A DNA stretch of 64,000 bases from Enterobacter asburiae (lineage in GTDB: Bacteria; Pseudomonadota; Gammaproteobacteria; Enterobacterales; Enterobacteriaceae), in contig NZ_JAKCMV010000028.1 in NCBI RefSeq assembly GCF_021440515.1, positions 47,964 to 111,963 of the forward strand, in the 5' to 3' direction. The first letter of the stretch is position 1. The number at the start of each line of letters is the position of its first letter. Shown piece by piece: positions 60,050 through 64,000 of this stretch. Both the position numbers and the translations under genes were made by a program. The notes under the pieces were generated by a model. That model was not told the DNA's origin. It saw only the letters and a program-made list of their open reading frames with translations, and did not search any database.

Positions 60050-60481
60050 ATGCAAGAAATTATGCAATTTGTTAGCCGCCACCCGGTCCTGAGCATCGCG
60101 TGGATTGGCCTGCTGGCCGCAGTTTTATTCACCACCTTTAAAGGCCTGACGTCTAAAATTAAGGTGATTACCCGTGGTGAAGCGACGCGCCTGATTAACA
60201 AAGAAGACGCCGTTGTAGTCGATCTGCGTCAGCGTGATGATTTCCGTAAAGGTCACATTGCAGGCTCTATCAACCTGCTGCCCGCTGAAATTAAAGCGAA
60301 TAACCTTGGCGAACTGGATAAGCACAAAGCCCAGCCTATTATCGTTGTAGACGGTACAGGTATGCAGGCGCAGGAATCTGCCAACGCCCTGCATAAAGCA
60401 GGCTTCGAAAACGTAACGGTACTTAAAGAAGGCATTTCCGGCTGGAGCGGGGAAAATCTTCCTTTAGTGCGCGGTAAATAA
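60050..60481 (+). CDS. yibN: Membrane-anchored rhodanese-like YibN lacking the active-site cysteine
   Basis: 143 residues, equal to E. coli. One membrane segment (about 13-31) precedes a rhodanese fold ([20 protein letters not shown]). In E. coli the loop after VVDGSGMQ carries the only cysteine (QCQE); here the codon is GCG, giving QAQE, and the protein has no cysteine at all. Sulfur transfer by persulfide is therefore not possible. First gene of yibN-grxC-secB-gpsA-cysE. Confidence 0.95.
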   Translation: MQEIMQFVSRHPVLSIAWIGLLAAVLFTTFKGLTSKIKVITRGEATRLINKEDAVVVDLRQRDDFRKGHIAGSINLLPAEIKANNLGELDKHKAQPIIVVDGTGMQAQESANALHKAGFENVTVLKEGISGWSGENLPLVRGK

Positions 60482-60492
60482 GGAATTAAGTC

Positions 60493-60744
60493 ATGGCCAA
60501 TATCGAGATCTACACCAAAGCAACATGCCCGTTCTGCCATCGTGCGAAAGCGCTGCTGAACAGCAAAGGCGTCACCTTCCAGGAGCTGCCAATTGATGGT
60601 GACGCGACAAAACGCGAAGAGATGATTCAACGTAGTGGCCGCACGACGGTTCCGCAGATTTTTATTGATGCGCAGCACATTGGCGGCTGTGATGACTTGT
60701 ATGCGCTCGACGCGCGTGGTGGACTCGATCCCCTGCTGCGCTAA
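60493..60744 (+). CDS. grxC: Glutaredoxin 3
   Basis: 83 residues. The redox site is [10 protein letters not shown], so CPFC in place of the E. coli [23 protein letters not shown] supplies the cis-proline and glutathione groove. It reduces glutathione-mixed and protein disulfides. Eleven bases after yibN. Confidence 0.98.
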   Translation: MANIEIYTKATCPFCHRAKALLNSKGVTFQELPIDGDATKREEMIQRSGRTTVPQIFIDAQHIGGCDDLYALDARGGLDPLLR

Positions 60745-60776
60745 GAGACTTTAGGACAATTAAAAAGGGTTTTTCC

Positions 60777-61244
60777 ATGTCAGAACAAAACAACACCGAA
60801 ATGACTTTCCAGATCCAGCGCATCTACACCAAAGATGTCTCTTTCGAAGCGCCAAATGCGCCACACGTTTTCCAGAAAGACTGGCAGCCAGAGGTTAAAC
60901 TTGATCTTGATACCGCATCCACCCAGCTGGCGGATGATGTGTATGAAGTCGTACTGCGCGTCACCGTTACCGCTTCTCTGGGCGAAGAAACTGCCTTCCT
61001 GTGCGAAGTACAGCAGGGCGGCATCTTCTCTATCGGCGGTATCGAAGGCAATCAGATGGCACATTGCCTGGGTGCATACTGCCCGAACATCCTGTTCCCG
61101 TATGCTCGCGAATGCATCACCAGCCTGGTATCCCGCGGTACATTCCCGCAGCTGAACCTTGCGCCAGTTAACTTCGATGCGCTGTTCATGAACTATCTGC
61201 AACAGCAGGCTGGCGAAGGTGCTGAACAACATCAGGATGCCTGA
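60777..61244 (+). CDS. secB: Export chaperone SecB
   Basis: 155 residues, equal to E. coli. [20 protein letters not shown] at the N-terminus and [16 protein letters not shown] in the core. A tetramer that holds unfolded preproteins for SecA. The stop overlaps the gpsA start by one base (TGATG). Confidence 0.98.
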   Translation: MSEQNNTEMTFQIQRIYTKDVSFEAPNAPHVFQKDWQPEVKLDLDTASTQLADDVYEVVLRVTVTASLGEETAFLCEVQQGGIFSIGGIEGNQMAHCLGAYCPNILFPYARECITSLVSRGTFPQLNLAPVNFDALFMNYLQQQAGEGAEQHQDA

Positions 61245-62263
61245 TGAGCACTGTTAACGCGTCAATGACTGTGATCGGTGCCGGCTCTTACGGCACCGCT
61301 CTTGCTATCACGCTGGCGAGAAATGGTCACGAAGTGGTCCTGTGGGGCCACGATCCTAAACATATCGCGACGTTGCAACACGACCGATGCAACGTGGCGT
61401 TCCTCCCGGACGTTCCGTTCCCTGATTCACTCCATCTGGAAAGCGATCTCGCCACCGCGCTGGCGGCCAGCCGCAATATTCTGATTGTGGTGCCAAGCCA
61501 TGTGTTTGGCGAAGTGCTGCGCCAGATTAAGCCGCTGATGCGTGACGATGCGCGCATTGTCTGGGCGACGAAGGGGCTGGAAGCGGAAACCGGACGTTTA
61601 CTCCAGGACGTTGCCCGCGAAGCGCTGGGCGATGCGATTCCGCTGGCGGTGATCTCCGGGCCAACCTTTGCGAAAGAGCTGGCGGCTGGCCTGCCGACGG
61701 CCATCTCTCTGGCGTCGACGGATCAGGACTTCTCCGACGATCTTCAGCAACTGCTGCACTGCGGCAAAAGCTTCCGCGTCTACAGCAACCCCGATTTTAT
61801 CGGTGTACAGCTGGGCGGGGCGGTGAAGAACGTGATTGCTATCGGGGCCGGGATGTCTGACGGTATTGGCTTCGGCGCGAACGCCCGTACGGCGCTCATC
61901 ACCCGTGGCCTGACCGAAATGTCCCGCCTGGGCGAAGCGCTGGGTGCGGATCCTGCCACCTTTATGGGGATGGCGGGTCTGGGCGATCTGGTGCTGACCT
62001 GCACCGATAACCAGTCGCGTAACCGCCGTTTTGGCATGATGCTCGGACAGGGCAGCGATGTACAAAGCGCGCAGGAGAAGATTGGACAGGTGGTTGAAGG
62101 CTACCGCAATACCAAAGAAGTTCGCGAATTGGCACACCGTTTTGGTGTCGAAATGCCAATAACCGAGGAAATTTATCAGGTATTGTATTGCGGAAAAAAT
62201 GCGCGCGAGGCAGCATTGACCCTATTAGGTCGTGCGCGCAAGGACGAGCGCAGCAGCAACTGA
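61244..62263 (+). CDS. gpsA: Glycerol-3-phosphate dehydrogenase [NAD(P)+]
   Basis: 339 residues, equal to E. coli. NADH site [20 protein letters not shown]; catalytic lysine in [14 protein letters not shown]; substrate region [10 protein letters not shown]. It makes sn-glycerol-3-phosphate for phospholipids. Confidence 0.98.
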   Translation: MSTVNASMTVIGAGSYGTALAITLARNGHEVVLWGHDPKHIATLQHDRCNVAFLPDVPFPDSLHLESDLATALAASRNILIVVPSHVFGEVLRQIKPLMRDDARIVWATKGLEAETGRLLQDVAREALGDAIPLAVISGPTFAKELAAGLPTAISLASTDQDFSDDLQQLLHCGKSFRVYSNPDFIGVQLGGAVKNVIAIGAGMSDGIGFGANARTALITRGLTEMSRLGEALGADPATFMGMAGLGDLVLTCTDNQSRNRRFGMMLGQGSDVQSAQEKIGQVVEGYRNTKEVRELAHRFGVEMPITEEIYQVLYCGKNAREAALTLLGRARKDERSSN

Positions 62264-62339
62264 GCCGGAACCCTTATCACCTGAATGACCCAGCCAGCAA
62301 AGAACTGGCTGGTCATTATCATATCGTCTGGAGTTAGCA

Positions 62340-63161
62340 ATGCCGTGTGAAGAACTGGATATCGTCTGGAACAATATAAAAGCTGAAGCCCGGGCTTTGG
62401 CCGACTGCGAGCCTATGCTTGCCAGCTTCTATCACGCGACGCTTCTCAAGCACGAAAATCTCGGTAGCGCCCTGAGCTATATGCTCGCCAACAAGCTGGC
62501 GTCCTCCATCATGCCGGCTATCGCCATTCGCGAAGTGGTGGAAGAGGCCTACGCCGCAGACCCGGAGATGATCGCCTCTGCTGCCTGTGATATTCAGGCC
62601 GTGCGTACGCGCGACCCGGCCGTTGATAAATACTCTACGCCGCTGCTGTACCTGAAAGGCTTTCACGCGCTTCAGGCTTACCGCATCGGCCACTGGCTGT
62701 GGAACGAGGGCCGCCGCGCGCTGGCGATCTTCCTGCAAAACCAGGTTTCCGTAACCTTCCAGGTGGATATCCACCCGGCGGCGAAAATTGGGCGTGGCAT
62801 TATGCTCGACCACGCGACCGGCATCGTGGTGGGTGAAACGGCGGTGATTGAAGATGACGTGTCGATCCTGCAATCCGTAACGCTGGGCGGTACGGGCAAA
62901 ACCAGCGGCGATCGCCATCCGAAGATCCGTGAAGGGGTGATGATTGGCGCGGGCGCGAAGATCCTCGGCAATATCGAAGTGGGTCGCGGCGCGAAGATTG
63001 GCGCAGGCTCCGTGGTGCTGCAACCCGTTCCGCCACACACCACCGCCGCCGGCGTACCGGCGCGTATCGTCGGTAAGCCAGACAGCGATAAGCCGTCGAT
63101 GGATATGGATCAGCACTTCAACGGCATTCACCATACGTTTGAGTATGGTGACGGCATTTAA
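62340..63161 (+). CDS. cysE: Serine acetyltransferase
   Basis: 273 residues, equal to E. coli. N-terminal helical domain, then left-handed beta-helix hexapeptides ([20 protein letters not shown] region) with catalytic His and the C-terminal tail ending GDGI, which binds CysK. First committed step of cysteine synthesis. Its stop codon overlaps the trmL stop on the other strand. Confidence 0.98.
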   Translation: MPCEELDIVWNNIKAEARALADCEPMLASFYHATLLKHENLGSALSYMLANKLASSIMPAIAIREVVEEAYAADPEMIASAACDIQAVRTRDPAVDKYSTPLLYLKGFHALQAYRIGHWLWNEGRRALAIFLQNQVSVTFQVDIHPAAKIGRGIMLDHATGIVVGETAVIEDDVSILQSVTLGGTGKTSGDRHPKIREGVMIGAGAKILGNIEVGRGAKIGAGSVVLQPVPPHTTAAGVPARIVGKPDSDKPSMDMDQHFNGIHHTFEYGDGI

Positions 63162-63631
63162 CCTTTGACGAGCGCGCCAGCGTATCCCAGCTGGCGCCAC
63201 GCTTCATACACCACCACCGACACCGCGTTAGACAGGTTCATGCTGCGGCTGTCCGGCATCATCGGAATGCGAATTTTTTGTTCGGCAGGCAGGGCATCGA
63301 GAATGGTGGCCGGCAGGCCGCGGGTTTCCGGGCCAAACATCAGATAATCCCCTTCCTGATAGCTCACGGCGCTGTGCGCTGGCGTACCTTTTGTGGTCAG
63401 GGCAAACATGCGCTGCGGTTTTTCGGCGTCCAGAAACGCGGCGTAGTCATGATGGCGAACCACGGCGGTAAACTCGTGATAATCCAGCCCCGCCCGGCGC
63501 AGGCGCTTGTCGTCCCACGTAAAGCCCATTGGCTCAATGATATGCAGGCGAAACCCGGTGTTGGCACACAGGCGGATAATGTTGCCGGTATTGGGTGGAA
63601 TTTCTGGTTCGAATAGTACGATGTTAAGCAT
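63158..63631 (-). CDS. trmL: tRNA (cytidine/uridine-34-2'-O)-methyltransferase TrmL
   Basis: 157 residues, equal to E. coli, from the ATG at 63631 ([20 protein letters not shown]); the frame extends 32 codons upstream through a repeat without a start signal. SPOUT motifs: [30 protein letters not shown] and [17 protein letters not shown]. It methylates the wobble base of tRNA-Leu isoacceptors. Confidence 0.98.
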   Translation of the reverse strand: MLNIVLFEPEIPPNTGNIIRLCANTGFRLHIIEPMGFTWDDKRLRRAGLDYHEFTAVVRHHDYAAFLDAEKPQRMFALTTKGTPAHSAVSYQEGDYLMFGPETRGLPATILDALPAEQKIRIPMMPDSRSMNLSNAVSVVVYEAWRQLGYAGALVKG

Positions 63632-63675
63632 GATGCCCCCTTGAATAGCGCGGGCAGAATAGCAGAATTTTTCCC

Positions 63676-63707
63676 TCACTCTAACCCTCTCCCGGAGGGC
63701 TGAGGGA
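63676..63707. repeat. Diverged dispersed intergenic repeat
   Basis: CTCACTCTAACCCTCTCCC then GGAGGGCTGAGGG resembles the repeat at 12401-12435 in opposite orientation. Upstream of trmL. Confidence 0.55.
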
Positions 63708-64000
63708 TCTCCAGTAATTTTTCTCATAAAGCGATGAGAATAATTTCATATAGATAACTGCGTTACAGCGACGCCATTGTCCGGCTGTAAATCGCCGAAG
63801 CGTTTCCGCAATGCCGGGGCGAGGCGCATGGACGCGCCGAGAGGGCATAGCCTGCATGGATGCAGGCTAGTGCCCGACCCGATAGCATGAAGGAATAAGC
63901 TGAGGGTACCGCGAAGCGGCGATTTTCTTGCCGGGAGCCCGGGTGGTCAGGGAGGCGGCGGTGAGCCTCCCTGACACGTTCACACGTATTGTGGTGACAG
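63708..64000. other. Gene-free structured segment at the window edge
   Basis: No ORF with support. Several strong stem-loops follow each other: GGCGC/GCGCC at 63823-63838; a 14-base-pair stem at 63843-63875 (GGGCATAGCCTGCA with its complement, one bulge, TGGA loop); CCGC/GCGG at 63909-63919; CCGGG/CCCGG at 63931-63942; and an 11-base-pair stem at 63946-63975 (GTCAGGGAGGC/GCCTCCCTGAC). This may be a structured RNA, a leader of a gene beyond the window, or a dispersed repeat. The wording feels familiar from Enterobacter intergenic regions, but I cannot name a family. Confidence 0.5.

Overview
The window is chromosomal DNA from a gamma-proteobacterium of the order Enterobacterales, most likely Enterobacter or a close relative (Lelliottia, Leclercia). 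Three things point there. The right three quarters keeps the E. coli order selC-yicJI-yicH-xanP-gltS-recG-trmH-spoT-rpoZ-gmk-ligB-yicG-yicC-rph-pyrE-slmA-dut-coaBC-radC-rpmBG-mutM-coaD, and later kbl-tdh and yibQ-envC-gpmI-yibN-grxC-secB-gpsA-cysE-trmL. The lipopolysaccharide (LPS) core genes are of the Klebsiella/Serratia/Enterobacter type (waaE next to waaA, a wabG-type GT4). REP and ERIC repeats of the enterobacterial kind are present. No species was assigned by search.

Positions 1-13,760 are accessory. They hold a partial ybgA (TudS-like plus DUF1722), a periplasmic hydroxyisourate hydrolase, a BluR/MlrA-type MerR regulator and the lipocalin Blc. A complete chaperone-usher fimbrial operon follows on the minus strand (pseudo-receiver LuxR regulator, major pilin, chaperone, usher, minor pilin, tip adhesin). 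Divergent from it is a ToxR/ToxS-like membrane regulator pair. Next come a GlxA-type AraC regulator, a GNAT acetyltransferase, and a small island against the 3' end of selC. That island carries a SymE-like toxin, a truncated XRE-antitoxin-like ORF, a divergent ribbon-helix-helix protein and a zinc-ribbon membrane protein. Two copies of one palindrome sit in the symE/RHH intergenic region.

Positions 13,761-39,100 are core genome: alpha-xyloside uptake and hydrolysis (yicJI), xanthine and glutamate transport, DNA repair (recG, ligB, radC, mutM), (p)ppGpp control (spoT, rpoZ), nucleotide metabolism (gmk, pyrE, dut), CoA synthesis (coaBC, coaD), division control (slmA) and ribosomal proteins L28 and L33. 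Repeats have altered genes here: an ERIC element separates spoT from trmH and appears to supply the trmH ribosome-binding site, and the yicH stop codon lies inside a REP.

Positions 39,100-56,000 build the LPS core and join O antigen to it. waaE, waaA, a GT2, wabG, waaQ, waaC, waaF and hldD run on the minus strand, with one convergent GT4 gene inserted. Beyond the housekeeping pair kbl-tdh, a second AT-richer block on the plus strand carries a phosphoethanolamine transferase, the O-antigen ligase waaL, a GT2 and a GT32-like enzyme. Positions 56,000-63,631 return to the conserved yibQ-to-trmL segment. The last 370 bases have no gene and contain a run of strong stem-loops.

The stretches most worth following up are the symE/RHH module at selC, the fimbrial locus with its three-regulator neighbourhood, the cysteine-free YibN, and the structured segment at the right edge.
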